The notes beneath the pieces are model-generated. The model searched no databases, was not told where the DNA came from, and was given only the letters and a program-made list of their open reading frames with translations. Positions 27,579 through 36,454 of a DNA stretch of 64,000 nucleotides are shown in pieces. This DNA comes from Candidatus Poribacteria bacterium (GTDB lineage Bacteria > Poribacteria > WGA-4E > JAJDTR01), in NCBI GenBank assembly GCA_028820655.1, contig JAPPIK010000045.1, positions 1 to 64,000 of the forward strand, read 5' to 3'. Positions within the stretch are counted from its first letter, which is position 1. Every line of letters starts with the position of its first letter. A program made the translations under genes and the position numbers.

Positions 27579-28064
27579 GACTCTTCACCGTATCCAAATC
27601 CTCCGAATGTAAACAATTTAGTATAGCACGAAACAGGTTTTTAGGCAACACGAAAATGGCATTTAAATGCCACAAATCGGACGGATCAATGGCTCTCCAA
27701 ATGTGCCGCGATTTCCACCCGTGGATAGCCAGAAACCCTTGCGGGGTGGGAGTTTGACGTAGGTTGGGCAAATGGGAATCCGCCGCAGATTTCACCGGGA
27801 ATATGTTCTAGTGCCATGCTGCTGCGGGAAATAACGATTGTTATCATCAAAGAAGATTGGTTTCTCCGAATCTTGCGACGATAGTGGGGGATCTGAAATA
27901 CCTCATGGTTGTAAATCGGGAGTGCTTGGCGATCAACTGCTCAACCCAACCTACACGGCTTGACCATATTGTTATGTTGCCAAATTAACACAATTGTGTT
28001 AATTTGCTTAGCGTCGCAATCGGGCGGAAGTGGAATCCCCATGAACTTAACGCCAAGGTAAACC
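27579..28064. other. Gene-free region between dnaA and the DUF805 gene
   Basis: No gene seen. It contains a perfect 16-bp palindrome TGGCATTTAAATGCCA (27657-27672), a single GTAGGTTGGGC word at 27759 and a single arm CAACCCAACCTACA near 27943. Confidence 0.5.
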
Positions 28065-28439
28065 ATGAGCCTTAAGAAACACTTCGAATTCGACGGACGG
28101 GCCAATCGTAAAACCTATTGGGCTACTATCGGCATCGCCGGGTTCATAGCCTTGGTCACAATCGGTATTGGCGCTGTGACCGAGGTCTTTGCAGAGTACA
28201 TTGCGCACCAAAACGCGCTGGTGGATTACGTGCGGGGCACGCTGATTGCGCTGGTTGAACTCTTGGTAATCGTTTTCTTTGCTTGGGTTTGGGCGGCGGT
28301 TTCAGTCAAACGCTGCCAAGATCTTGACAAACCTGGATGGTATGCTTTCATCCCCGGCTGGAATATTCTCGTTCTTCCCTTTAAGAAAGGCGTGCCCGAC
28401 GCCCATCGCGCCGACCTGCCAACGGCATCCACAGGTTAG
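28065..28439 (+). CDS. DUF805 family inner-membrane protein
   Basis: A 124-residue membrane protein with AAGG before the ATG. It opens HFEFDGRANRKTYWATIGIA, the family's entry (F-x-x-x-x-G-R-x-x-R-x-x-Y-W), has two membrane segments (IGIAGFIALVTIGIGAV and TLIALVELLVIVFFAWVW), then VKRCQDLDKPGWYAFI and a last hydrophobic stretch. The R-x-x-D-x-x-x-x-G-W motif is diagnostic. Function of the family is not established. It is the first plus-strand gene right of the origin. Confidence 0.9.
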   Translation: MSLKKHFEFDGRANRKTYWATIGIAGFIALVTIGIGAVTEVFAEYIAHQNALVDYVRGTLIALVELLVIVFFAWVWAAVSVKRCQDLDKPGWYAFIPGWNILVLPFKKGVPDAHRADLPTASTG

Positions 28440-28608
28440 TAAGTTTGGATAAACAGTGCCAACCGATAACGTCCGATTCTGCACCCCTGTGGCACTGACA
28501 CGGATCCGCGCTTGAGAGTGCCTCGACGGCGATCCCCTATTCCGTCACTTGATCGTTCTGTCCAACCTACGCACTTGTCGCGATTCGGATTGAGAATCTA
28601 CGAGTGCC

Positions 28609-28636
28609 CTATCGCGCTCCTTGTCAGGATGCTTGA
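28609..28636 (-). repeat. 30-bp dispersed repeat, copy 5 (diverged)
   Basis: Plus strand CTATCGCGCTCCTTG followed by TCAGGATGCTTGA; two or three bases shorter than other copies. It lies in the otherwise featureless gap 28440-28680. Confidence 0.5.
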
Positions 28637-28680
28637 CCCCTTGTTATTCGGTCGGTTGATCGTGTCTACGGCAAAAGTAC

Positions 28681-28710
28681 TTGACAAACGCGGCATGGAT
28701 AGACTATCAT
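28681..28710 (+). promoter_or_regulatory. Sigma-70-type promoter for rpmH
   Basis: TTGACA (28681-28686), 18-nt spacer, TATCAT (28705-28710). The predicted start near 28717 gives a 36-nt leader with AAAGGAG before the GTG of rpmH. Confidence 0.7.
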
Positions 28711-28752
28711 TCGGTGGTTTTTTGTACGCAGCATTTTTGAAAGGAGTTCCCC

Positions 28753-28887
28753 GTGAAACGTACATTTCAGCCGCACAATCGCAAGCGCAAAAACAAGATG
28801 GGATTTCGAATACGGATGTCCACAAAGAGTGGCAGAAAAATCCTCGCGCGCCGAAGGCACAAAGGCCGCCGGATCCTTAGCGCCTAG
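28753..28887 (+). CDS. rpmH: 50S ribosomal protein L34
   Basis: A 44-residue protein read from GTG at 28753, with AAAGGAG seven bases upstream. The sequence [20 protein letters not shown] followed by [20 protein letters not shown] and ILSA is a textbook L34 (K-R-T-x-Q-P-x-x-R, H-G-F replaced by M-G-F, R-M-x-T-x-x-G-R-x-x-L-x-x-R-R-x-x-G-R-x-x-L). It is too short for most gene scans. In most bacteria rnpA and yidC follow; here an AIR-synthase-like gene follows and I see neither. Confidence 0.97.
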   Translation: MKRTFQPHNRKRKNKMGFRIRMSTKSGRKILARRRHKGRRILSA

Positions 28888-28964
28888 ACCACTAACTGAA
28901 TAATACCTGTCCCCGTTCCCATCCCTGTTGAAAGCCGTCAACCGCAACTTTTCACATTCGGCCC

Positions 28965-29978
28965 ATGCTTCCCCTCGGCAAGCTCAAACTCGACTTCCTT
29001 GAGAACATTCTTCCCGATTCAGCACATGATTCCCGTGTCATCGTAGGCGCGCGTGTCGGAGAAGATGCTGCTGTCATTGATTTCGGCGACACCTGCCTCG
29101 TCGCCAAGACCGACCCCATCACATTTGCGACCGATGCAATCGGTTGGTATCTTGTCTGCGTCAATAGCAACGACATCGCGGCGATGGGGGCGGTCCCGAA
29201 ATGGTTGCTGGTGACGATTCTGTTGCCGGAGGGTAACGCCACGGAAGAGCTCGTGTCGAACATCATGGCGCAGACTGCCCAAGCGTGCGATTATTTCAAT
29301 ATCGCGTGGTGCGGCGGGCACACGGAGGTCACTTACGGCTTGGATCGACCGATTGTTATCGGGCAGATGCTCGGCGAGGTGCCGAAAGAGAAGTTAATCC
29401 TGTCGTCGGGGGCGCGGCAGGGGGATGACCTTATCCTCACAAAGGGGCTTGGCATAGAAGCAACTTCCATTATCGCCCGCGAACGCGAGTCCGAGTTGGG
29501 GTACAATTACTCCGACGCTTTTCTTGCGCGTGCGAAGGAACACCTCACCTCACCCGGGATTTCAGTAGTGGACGACGCACTTACGGCGGCTGGAACGGGA
29601 GGAGTCCACGCCATGCACGACCCGACAGAGGGCGGGGTCGCAACGGCTGTGCACGAGTTGTGCCGAGCGGCGCAACTGGGTGCGCTTGTGTGGGAGGAGA
29701 AACTGTTTCTATCCGAGGAGACGGAGCGTCTTTGTCGCGAGTTTGAACTAAATCCGTTGGGCGTCATCTCGTCCGGGGCGCTCCTGATTGCCGCAGCCCC
29801 CGCTAGTTCGCAAGAGATTGTGGACGCGCTTGGCGAAAAGCAAATCGCTTCGGCGATTATTGGTCGATTTCAGGCGCGGGAAGAGGGCATGTTGCTTGAA
29901 CGCGTGGACGGGGAACGCCAGCCACTTCCAATCTTCGAAAACGACGAGATTACGAAGATTTTCGATGTGACAGAATAG
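28965..29978 (+). CDS. AIR synthase-related protein (HypE/ThiL/PurM superfamily)
   Basis: A 337-residue PurM-fold ATP-binding protein. The N-terminal domain has VGEDAAVIDFGDTCLVAKTD (the G-x-D-A-A-x-x-x-x metal/ATP loop), TDAIGWYLVCVNSNDIAAMG and a PKWLLVTILLPEG strand; the C-terminal domain has LTKGLGIEATSIIARERESE, HDPTEGGVATAVHELCRAAQ and the G-V-I-S-S-G-A-L-L ending strand. The H-D-P-T-E-G-G motif is that of HypE and relatives. No C-terminal Cys motif of HypE (P-R-I-C) is seen and no hydrogenase genes are near, so the substrate is unknown. The upstream ribosome site is poor. Confidence 0.85.
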   Translation: MLPLGKLKLDFLENILPDSAHDSRVIVGARVGEDAAVIDFGDTCLVAKTDPITFATDAIGWYLVCVNSNDIAAMGAVPKWLLVTILLPEGNATEELVSNIMAQTAQACDYFNIAWCGGHTEVTYGLDRPIVIGQMLGEVPKEKLILSSGARQGDDLILTKGLGIEATSIIARERESELGYNYSDAFLARAKEHLTSPGISVVDDALTAAGTGGVHAMHDPTEGGVATAVHELCRAAQLGALVWEEKLFLSEETERLCREFELNPLGVISSGALLIAAAPASSQEIVDALGEKQIASAIIGRFQAREEGMLLERVDGERQPLPIFENDEITKIFDVTE

Positions 29979-30009
29979 AGTCCTTAAAGCGATAGGCGAG
30001 GGGTAATCT

Positions 30010-31260
30010 ATGCCAAGAAAGTTTGATGTGCCAACCTACTATCGCAGCCCCATTATTTCCGTCGTGAAGAAGGCGCGGCAGGCAACGGATCCCCGCAAAC
30101 GCGATCTCTCTCCCTCAGTATTGGATTTCGGACCGGTTCGATTCAAGATTTCGCGCCACTTCGGATTCTGCTATGGCGTCGAGAACGCGATTGAAATCGC
30201 TTATCGGGCGTTGGAGGAAAATCGGGATAAGCAAATTTACCTGTTGTCGGAGATGATTCACAATCCTCGCGTGAACGAGGATCTGCGGCAGCGCGGTATA
30301 AAGTTCCTCTGTGACACCTCGGGACAGCAGCTGATTCCTTTCGACCGCTTGACCCCTGACGACATCGTTATCGTGCCGGCATTCGGCACAACATTGGAGA
30401 TTCAGGAGGAGTTGGCAGGTCGAGGCATCGATCCTTATGCCTTCAACACAACGTGTCCGTTTGTCGAGAAGGTTTGGAAGAAGAGTCACGATATCGGCAG
30501 CCTCGATTATACCGTAGTGGTGCACGGCAAACGTCACCACGAGGAGACGCGTGCGACATTTTCTCACGCGAAAGCGCAGGCGCCGGTCGTCATCGTCCGC
30601 GATTTGGAGGAAGCGAAGCAACTCGCGCGTGTGGTACGTCGTGAGGCGTCAAGAGAGTTTTTCTACGAGTATTTCGCGGATCGGCATTCGCCGGACTTCG
30701 ATCCGGACCGGCATCTTCAGCGCGTCGGTGTCGTTAATCAGACGACGATGCTCGCCACCGAGACACAGGCGATTGCGGAGTTGCTCCGGCAGGCGATGAT
30801 AGCGCGGTACGGCGAAAGCGAAATTGACGAACACTTTGCCGATACGAACGACACGCTCTGCTACGCCACGAAGGAAAACCAGGACGCCACCGTAGCGTTG
30901 ATCGAGGATGGAGGGGATGTCGCCGTCGTCGTCGGTGGCTACAATTCCTCGAATACCAGTCACCTCGTGGAGTTATGCGAGGAGCAGATGCCGACATATT
31001 TCATTTGCGATGCCGACGAAATGAGCTCTCCGAAGCGCATCCGCCACCTGAACATCCACACAAGGTCCGTGTCCGTAACCAAGAATTGGCTGCCGATGAA
31101 CGCCGAGAACGGTCTGCCGGTCGACGTTGTCTTGACAGCGGGCGCCTCTTGCCCGGATTCCCTCCTTGATGATACGCTGCACAAAATCGTGTCTTGGTTT
31201 CCCGCGGCGTTTTCGGTCGAAGCCGTGATGGCGCCCTTTCAGGAACAACTTCCCGCTTAA
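30010..31260 (+). CDS. ispH: 4-hydroxy-3-methylbut-2-enyl diphosphate reductase (long form)
   Basis: The last enzyme of the MEP isoprenoid route, an iron-sulfur protein that makes IPP and DMAPP. At 416 residues it is the long form, as in cyanobacteria and plants. The three cluster cysteines are visible: C54 (HFGFCYGVENAI), C149 (FNTTCPFVEKVW) and C284 (NDTLCYATKENQ). Other motifs: EMIHNPRVNEDL, VVHGKRHHEETRATFSH, VVNQTTMLATET, GGYNSSNTSHLVELCE and AGASCPDSLLDDTL. GAGGGG precedes the ATG at 30010. Only 32 bp from the AIR-synthase-like gene, so probably cotranscribed. Confidence 0.95.
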   Translation: MPRKFDVPTYYRSPIISVVKKARQATDPRKRDLSPSVLDFGPVRFKISRHFGFCYGVENAIEIAYRALEENRDKQIYLLSEMIHNPRVNEDLRQRGIKFLCDTSGQQLIPFDRLTPDDIVIVPAFGTTLEIQEELAGRGIDPYAFNTTCPFVEKVWKKSHDIGSLDYTVVVHGKRHHEETRATFSHAKAQAPVVIVRDLEEAKQLARVVRREASREFFYEYFADRHSPDFDPDRHLQRVGVVNQTTMLATETQAIAELLRQAMIARYGESEIDEHFADTNDTLCYATKENQDATVALIEDGGDVAVVVGGYNSSNTSHLVELCEEQMPTYFICDADEMSSPKRIRHLNIHTRSVSVTKNWLPMNAENGLPVDVVLTAGASCPDSLLDDTLHKIVSWFPAAFSVEAVMAPFQEQLPA

Positions 31261-31288
31261 CCTCATGAAAGGACGAAAGATTGACTCA

Positions 31289-31321
31289 AGGTGCACGCCA
31301 ATCTTGGACTGGGGTGCACCT
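31289..31321. terminator. Hairpin between convergent ispH and hisC
   Basis: AGGTGCAC (31289-31296) and GTGCACCT (31314-31321) form an 8-bp stem. It lies between two converging genes; no clear T run follows, so the terminator role is tentative. Confidence 0.45.
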
Positions 31322-31351
31322 GTTTCTCGTCCGGCTCCGTACTCCAAGCTG

Positions 31352-32446
31352 TTACGACAGCTCCCGTAAGGCGGTCAGGAGCGCGTCCGTTTGATCGGGG
31401 CGGCCGACGCTGATGCGGATGTGATCGGTCAAGCCGGGTTTGCTGAAATACCGAACCAAAATTCCCTTCCCCTCAAGGTCCAGCTTGAGTTGGCGGGCAT
31501 CCCGGTCAACCACGCGACAGAGAATAAAGTTCGCTTGACTCGGATAGGGCAGCAGAAAACCAAGTCCGGTCAATTCTCGGTGCAACCGCTCACGTTCTTC
31601 GACAATCTTTCCCACCGTTCCCATCAAATGTTCGGCGTCGTTCAGAGATTCCAATGCCGCAACGGTTCCGGCCGCATTTACGTTATACGGCTGTTTAATC
31701 TTCCACAGTTGCGGCATAATCGCTTCTGGGAAGACGCCGTACCCCACACGCAGTCCCGCCAGTCCCGCCCATTTGCTAAACGTCCGTAAGACGATGAGAT
31801 TCCCATGGTCCATCACCCAATCAACGCGGCTGATTCCGTGAAACTCGACATAGGCTTCATCAAGAATCACAGCGATGGGAAGTTCGAGCAAGCGCTCCAA
31901 TTCCTCGTCGCTCAAGGCGCTGCCGTCAGGGTTGTTGGGGCAAGTCAGAAATAGCAGCTTGACGTTAGATCTTTCTGCGACCGTCGATTCGATTGCGCCA
32001 ATGTCGACCGAGAAATCTGATGTGCGGGAGATGTTCATGAGTTGACCGCCATTGAGAGCGGCGTCGAAGCTGTACATGCCGAAGGTGGGAGGACAGTCGA
32101 TAACGGCATCACCCGGCTGGATAAGGAGACGCATGATGAGGTCTATCAACTCATCGGCGCCGTGACCCACCATGATGTGAGATGTCCCTATGCTCAAGTA
32201 TCGGCTCAATGCCTCGCGAAGCATGCTGTTGCCGGGGTCGGGGTAGATATGGTAATAGCGCTCGTGTGCCAGCGCTTCGTAAATGCGCGGCGATGGCCCG
32301 TAAGGGTTCTCGTTGGCGTCGAGTTTGACAATCTCGTCCGGCAATCTGCCGAGCCGCTTACTCAGCACATCAAAGGGAAGGATAGGGGTGTATGCGTCCA
32401 TCTCCGCGATTTCGGGCCGCACAAGTTTGGCTAGGTCGAATGGCAT
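31352..32446 (-). CDS. hisC: Histidinol-phosphate aminotransferase
   Basis: A 364-residue PLP enzyme of histidine synthesis. It opens KLVRPEIAEMDAYTP and then has KLDANENPYGPSP, YPDPGNSMLREALS, GHGADELIDLIMRL, FLTCPNNPDGS (N172), VILDEAYVEF (D196 and Y199) and TFSKWAGLAGLRVGYG with the PLP lysine K225. The C-terminal RISVGRPDQTDALL is also typical. No other his genes are near. No ribosome site is seen before the ATG at 32446; TATAGA lies 12 bases upstream, so a very short leader is possible. Confidence 0.93.
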   Translation of the reverse strand: MPFDLAKLVRPEIAEMDAYTPILPFDVLSKRLGRLPDEIVKLDANENPYGPSPRIYEALAHERYYHIYPDPGNSMLREALSRYLSIGTSHIMVGHGADELIDLIMRLLIQPGDAVIDCPPTFGMYSFDAALNGGQLMNISRTSDFSVDIGAIESTVAERSNVKLLFLTCPNNPDGSALSDEELERLLELPIAVILDEAYVEFHGISRVDWVMDHGNLIVLRTFSKWAGLAGLRVGYGVFPEAIMPQLWKIKQPYNVNAAGTVAALESLNDAEHLMGTVGKIVEERERLHRELTGLGFLLPYPSQANFILCRVVDRDARQLKLDLEGKGILVRYFSKPGLTDHIRISVGRPDQTDALLTALRELS

Positions 32447-32614
32447 AGTAGAATTCTATAAGTGCCGCGAATTCACGCCGTTGAGCCGCAAGTATCGTCG
32501 TTGCCGCGGCGAGTTTCTCTAGGTGAATCCATCGGCTGGCGGATAGCGGATGACCGTTTGATTCTTCAAGTCGCGGGGCGGAAACAAACGAGTTTGGGAG
32601 GGTGTTTGTCGCTT

Positions 32615-33265
32615 CTATAATTTGATAAACTGGGCGAGTACTGCGACTAGGATGCCAATCCAAACGAGAATCATCATCCCGATCATCCACTTGAAATTTT
32701 CTCGAATGTCTTTGCTAAGGCGTGACTCGGTGGTGTTGAGACGAACATCAAACTCGTTCATCCGGGCATTAATACGAACATCCAATTCCCCGATTCGTTG
32801 ATCGATTGCCGTCTCCACGCCGCTAATACGTTGATTGAGTGCAGTCTCCACGTCGTTAATACGTTGATTGAGCGCGATCTCCACTTCGTTAATGCGTTGA
32901 GTGAATCCAGCCTCCACGTCGTTAATACGTTGATTGAGCGCAATCTCCATGTCGTTAATGCGTTGAGTGAATCCAGCCTCCACGTCATTGATTTGTTGAA
33001 CGAGTCCGGATTCTACTTCGTTAATCCGCTGGTTCAGCCCGAATTCCACCTTGTCAATCCTCGTTTCAACGGTGCCCATTCGCTCTTCAAGCGATGTCAT
33101 TCTACCTTCAAGCGATCCCATCCGCTCCTTCATCTGATCCAGTGCGCCGCGCACGTAAGTGACATCTTTAGATAGCTGCAGCACCAACCCGTTGGTCTCT
33201 TGAAACATATCCTTGATTTCAGCCATTTCCGAGTTGTTCAAGAGTCTTTCCTTAGGGGCATTCAC
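32615..33265 (-). CDS. Hendecad-repeat coiled-coil protein with C-terminal membrane anchor
   Basis: A 216-residue protein of unknown function. After an N-terminal helix (MAEIKDMFQETNGLVLQLSK) and an Arg/Glu-rich part (MKERMGSLEGRMTSLEERMG), residues about 70-160 consist of eight 11-residue units such as INDVEAGFTQR and INDVEIALNQR. An 11-residue period implies a slightly right-handed coiled coil. The C-terminus (WMIGMMILVWIGILVAVLAQ) is a membrane segment, so the coil is tail-anchored. No ribosome site before 33265; the ATG at 33226 is an alternative. Similar architecture appears at 7955 and 56376. Confidence 0.75.
   Translation of the reverse strand: MNAPKERLLNNSEMAEIKDMFQETNGLVLQLSKDVTYVRGALDQMKERMGSLEGRMTSLEERMGTVETRIDKVEFGLNQRINEVESGLVQQINDVEAGFTQRINDMEIALNQRINDVEAGFTQRINEVEIALNQRINDVETALNQRISGVETAIDQRIGELDVRINARMNEFDVRLNTTESRLSKDIRENFKWMIGMMILVWIGILVAVLAQFIKL
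32791..33054. repeat. 33-bp tandem repeat, 8 units
   Basis: The coding repeat behind the hendecads: eight 33-bp units most often opening TCGTTAATACGTTGATTGAG or TCGTTAATGCGTTGAGTGAA on the plus strand. Units three to six form two copies of a 66-bp pair, so the array has also grown by pair duplication. Confidence 0.8.
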
Positions 33266-33363
33266 GCGTTGAAAATGAGACGTGGTTCATTTCATCTTTT
33301 ACCTCAGCGCATTACACAAAAGATTGTAACATGCTTCCTAGGCGGAGTCACGCTAAAACTATA

Positions 33364-34668
33364 TCAGACGAACAAATCCTTTACAACACGGCCATCGTTA
33401 ACTACGCGTATCGGTCGCCCTTGGCGCGAGTAGTTCTGGTTGTTGTAATCGATCCCCAACGCGAAGCAGAGCGATGCGAACAGATCCGGAACCGATACCG
33501 GACGCTCCACCACCGCGGTGCCGTCTTCGCTGGTCGCGCCGATCACGTGTCCTCCACGCACGCCGCCGCCCGCGATCACGGCAGACCAACCGTTGGGGAA
33601 GTGATCTCGTCCTTCGTTTTGGTTAATCTTCGGCGTGCGTCCAAATTCACCCAGCCAAAGCACAATTGTCTCGTCAAGGAGGCCGCGGTCGGCGAGATCC
33701 TTCACCAGCGCCGCGAAGGCAGGATCGACGACCTCCAGCAGATTCCCCGTCCGCTCGAAGTTGTTGGAGTGGGTATCCCACCCGTCAAGGGAGACCTCGA
33801 CAAACTTCACGCCCGCCTCGATCAGGCGTCTCGCCATCAGGCACCCTTGACCGAACCGGTTGTCGCCGTATGCTTCCCTGAGGGCTATCGGTTCGTCGGA
33901 AAGGTTGAATGCTTCCACGCTCGGCGAGTTGATGAGTTTATCCGCCTTTTTGTAAACCGCCTGATGCGCTTCCGTACTCCTGCCAACCCGATCCTTCAGG
34001 AAATCTTTCTCAAGATCATTGAGCATTTTGAGCCGTTCCTCAAAGCGCCGCCGGTCCATTTGCTCCGGATATTTCAGGTCGTCAATCGGTTTGCGCGGGT
34101 CGTTCACCACAAACGGATCATGCTTCGCCTCGAGAATGCCTGCTGTAAACGATGGCGAGTTGATGTTGACGCAGTTGGGCAACTCCGAGTCCTCGTTGTC
34201 CAAATAGTGAGACGCGAGCGATCCGAATGTCGGATGTTTGACCGATCCCGTCGGCGCGTATCCGGTATGCATTAAGTACCGTGCCCGCTCGTGATTTCCC
34301 TCCCGGGACACCATGGAGCGAATCACCGCGAGATGGTGCGCTTGCTCTGCGACCAACGGCAGGTGCTGCGAGAATTGGATTTCACCCGCGCTGGTTGGAA
34401 TTGCGCCGAACGGGCCGCCATTCAGCGTCCCCGGCTTCGGATCAAACGTGTCCAGTTGGCTCGGTCCGCCGTTCATAAACAGCACAATGCACCCTTTTGC
34501 CCGCGGCATTATCTTCTCGAACTGTGCCCATGCCGTAGATTGAAGATGCTGCATGGCGACGAGTCCAAGGAAACTGCTCATACCGCATTTGAGGAAGTTC
34601 CGCCGTGACATCCCGCTATTCGACGTGTCAACCGGTTCAAACTCCGGAACCCAAATCTGCGTCTTCAT
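33364..34668 (-). CDS. DUF1501 family exported protein
   Basis: A 434-residue protein with a twin-arginine leader (SRRNFLKCGMSSFLGLVAM, residues 22-40). The body has the family's blocks: KGCIVLFMNGGPSQLDTFDP, then KPGT, the H-x-L-P-x-x-A-E-Q-A-H segment, SMVSREGNHERARYLMHTGY, PNCVNI, EVSLDGWDTHSNNFERTGNL, DETIVLWLGEFGRTPKINQN and GRDHFPNGWSAVIAGGGVRG. It is an alkaline-phosphatase-superfamily-like fold by family. These pair with DUF1549/DUF1553 genes, as here: the partner ends 93 bp upstream on the same strand. The role of the pair is not known. Confidence 0.93.
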   Translation of the reverse strand: MKTQIWVPEFEPVDTSNSGMSRRNFLKCGMSSFLGLVAMQHLQSTAWAQFEKIMPRAKGCIVLFMNGGPSQLDTFDPKPGTLNGGPFGAIPTSAGEIQFSQHLPLVAEQAHHLAVIRSMVSREGNHERARYLMHTGYAPTGSVKHPTFGSLASHYLDNEDSELPNCVNINSPSFTAGILEAKHDPFVVNDPRKPIDDLKYPEQMDRRRFEERLKMLNDLEKDFLKDRVGRSTEAHQAVYKKADKLINSPSVEAFNLSDEPIALREAYGDNRFGQGCLMARRLIEAGVKFVEVSLDGWDTHSNNFERTGNLLEVVDPAFAALVKDLADRGLLDETIVLWLGEFGRTPKINQNEGRDHFPNGWSAVIAGGGVRGGHVIGATSEDGTAVVERPVSVPDLFASLCFALGIDYNNQNYSRQGRPIRVVNDGRVVKDLFV

Positions 34669-34761
34669 GATTCAACCTTCCTTTCGGGTCGAGTGCGCCG
34701 TGAAAGCATTGTAGTCGTCCGTGGTATTTGATTTTGCTCCGCGATATTCTTCCAAGTTGGT

Positions 34762-36348
34762 TCAGTGGTTTAACGCAAACTCGGCGGAGTTGAGGAGAAC
34801 CCAATAGATATCGCCGTAGGCAAGATCCTTGTTGCGGTAGAGGCTGCGATCTAGGTAGCGCATGAAATACGATTTCTCCTTTGAATTCGGAGGGCGCGAA
34901 AGCACGTTTAGATAGATGCGTTCAAGGCGGTCTCCCGGGTCGCGCCATTTGTCAAGAATGTAGTTGAGGAAACTCCCGCGCGCTTTGGTGTCCGCGCTAT
35001 CGTTCACCATAGCACCGTTAATCATCATCAGAGCCTGAGGCACGGTGCCGTTGAACGCCTCAATCTCTTCGTTTTCTCCGTTGTCGAGCAGGAAAACGAA
35101 GCGTTGTAGATATTCCCGTTTCTTTCGCTCGAGATCTAGTGGATCTTGCCGAAACAGTATCCTTTCAAAACCCGTAGCTTGAAGCATCGAGAAAAAAAAC
35201 TGCTCCGGGTCCAGCGGCTTGATATAAGCGTGCGAGTAGTATGTATCATCGTCCTTGTTATTCTTGTTCGTTTCCGATGATCGTTGGTAAGCGTCGGTGT
35301 TCAGGATAATGCGCATCAAATACCGCAAATCGTGATCGTAGATGACGAAGTATTCGGCGAGCATGTCGAGGAGATCGGGATCCGAAGGGGGATACTCCTC
35401 TCCGAATCCGTCGAGCGGCTCGACGAACGCCCTCCCCATAAAATGCGACCAAATTCGATTAACGATTGCCTTGGCGAAGTAGGGATTCTCTTTGTGGGTT
35501 ATCCATTCGCCCAACGCCTTCCGTTCCAGAGTAGGCACCCCTTGATACGCCTCGCCGTCCAAGAAGCGCGGAGCAACGTCTGTCTCGGTGTCCGGAATGT
35601 GGATGGGATGTGCGGTGCCATCCGCAATGTAATGTCCTACAACCTCCCTTCTGCCATCCATGGTTGTTTCGTAAAGCGGAACCCGCTTCATGCCAGTGAA
35701 AAATGCGGCGACCCCGAAGAAGTCCTCTTGGAACCACGCCTCCGTTTTGTGATCGTGACACTGCGCGCACTGCATCGGCAGCCCCAGAAACAGGCGGGAG
35801 ATGTGAGCGCTCAATTCAACCGGATCCAGCTCGTAGCGTAAAATATAATTTGCCGCGCCGTTGTCTCTTGAGTCTCCTTTGGCAGCCACGAGCGCCTTTA
35901 CAAAGTGATCGTACGGCATGTTTTTTCGCAGCGCCTCTTCCACCCACTTTTCCAGGTTTTCCAAATTGCCGGCCGCTTCTCGCTTTACCAGCCATTTCAT
36001 CCAGAGGTGCGTCCAATACTGGATGTATGCCTCGCTGCCGATCAGCCTGTCTATCTTCCTCTCGCGCTTTCGCTTGGATCCATCATTGAGAAACTCGAGA
36101 ACCTCGTCGGCAGTTGGAATTCTGCCCGTCAAGTCAAGATGGACACGCCTTAGAAATTCGGCGTCGGATGATCTCTTTGAGGGCTTGAGGTTTTGCTCCT
36201 TCAACCGTGTACTGATGTGTATGTTCACGAGCTTCGAACTGCCGGGTATGCTGCTTTCTAACGTAGCGTTGCAGATGCAGAACAACAGGAGGATGGCAAG
36301 CCAAACACCTACGGTTCGGTTACGCGTATGTTGTGATGAATATATCAT
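34762..36348 (-). CDS. DUF1549/DUF1553 protein
   Basis: A 528-residue exported protein. Signal peptide GVWLAILLLFCICNA after a short basic segment; AGGAGGATC precedes the ATG at 36348. The DUF1549 part has FLRRVHLDLTGRIPTADEVL, FLNDGSKRKRERKIDRLIGS, YIQYWTHLWMKWLV and the heme-free QCAQCHDHKTEAWFQEDFFG motif (the family's C-x-x-C-H). The DUF1553 part has RKALGEWITHKENPYFAKAI, VNRIWSHFMGRAFVEPLDGF, and near the end RIYLNVLSRPPNSKEKSYFM. No PSD1 cytochrome domain is seen. The C-x-x-C-H could bind heme; that is inference. Confidence 0.93.
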   Translation of the reverse strand: MIYSSQHTRNRTVGVWLAILLLFCICNATLESSIPGSSKLVNIHISTRLKEQNLKPSKRSSDAEFLRRVHLDLTGRIPTADEVLEFLNDGSKRKRERKIDRLIGSEAYIQYWTHLWMKWLVKREAAGNLENLEKWVEEALRKNMPYDHFVKALVAAKGDSRDNGAANYILRYELDPVELSAHISRLFLGLPMQCAQCHDHKTEAWFQEDFFGVAAFFTGMKRVPLYETTMDGRREVVGHYIADGTAHPIHIPDTETDVAPRFLDGEAYQGVPTLERKALGEWITHKENPYFAKAIVNRIWSHFMGRAFVEPLDGFGEEYPPSDPDLLDMLAEYFVIYDHDLRYLMRIILNTDAYQRSSETNKNNKDDDTYYSHAYIKPLDPEQFFFSMLQATGFERILFRQDPLDLERKKREYLQRFVFLLDNGENEEIEAFNGTVPQALMMINGAMVNDSADTKARGSFLNYILDKWRDPGDRLERIYLNVLSRPPNSKEKSYFMRYLDRSLYRNKDLAYGDIYWVLLNSAEFALNH

Positions 36349-36454
36349 GGTTCCGATCCTCCTCTCTGCTCAGGCCTCCAAACTGGCCAAAAAAGAATAA
36401 CACGATAGTAAAAGACGTGTCAATCCTGATTGCTCCTGAGCCTCGACCCCTGTA

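Noticed and set aside
28512-28880. 122-codon plus-strand frame
   Set aside because: It overlaps rpmH in another frame, has no ribosome site and no homology; rpmH is certain.
33331-34275. 314-codon plus-strand frame opposite the DUF1501 gene
   Set aside because: Shadow of a certain gene; Arg/His-rich, low-complexity translation.
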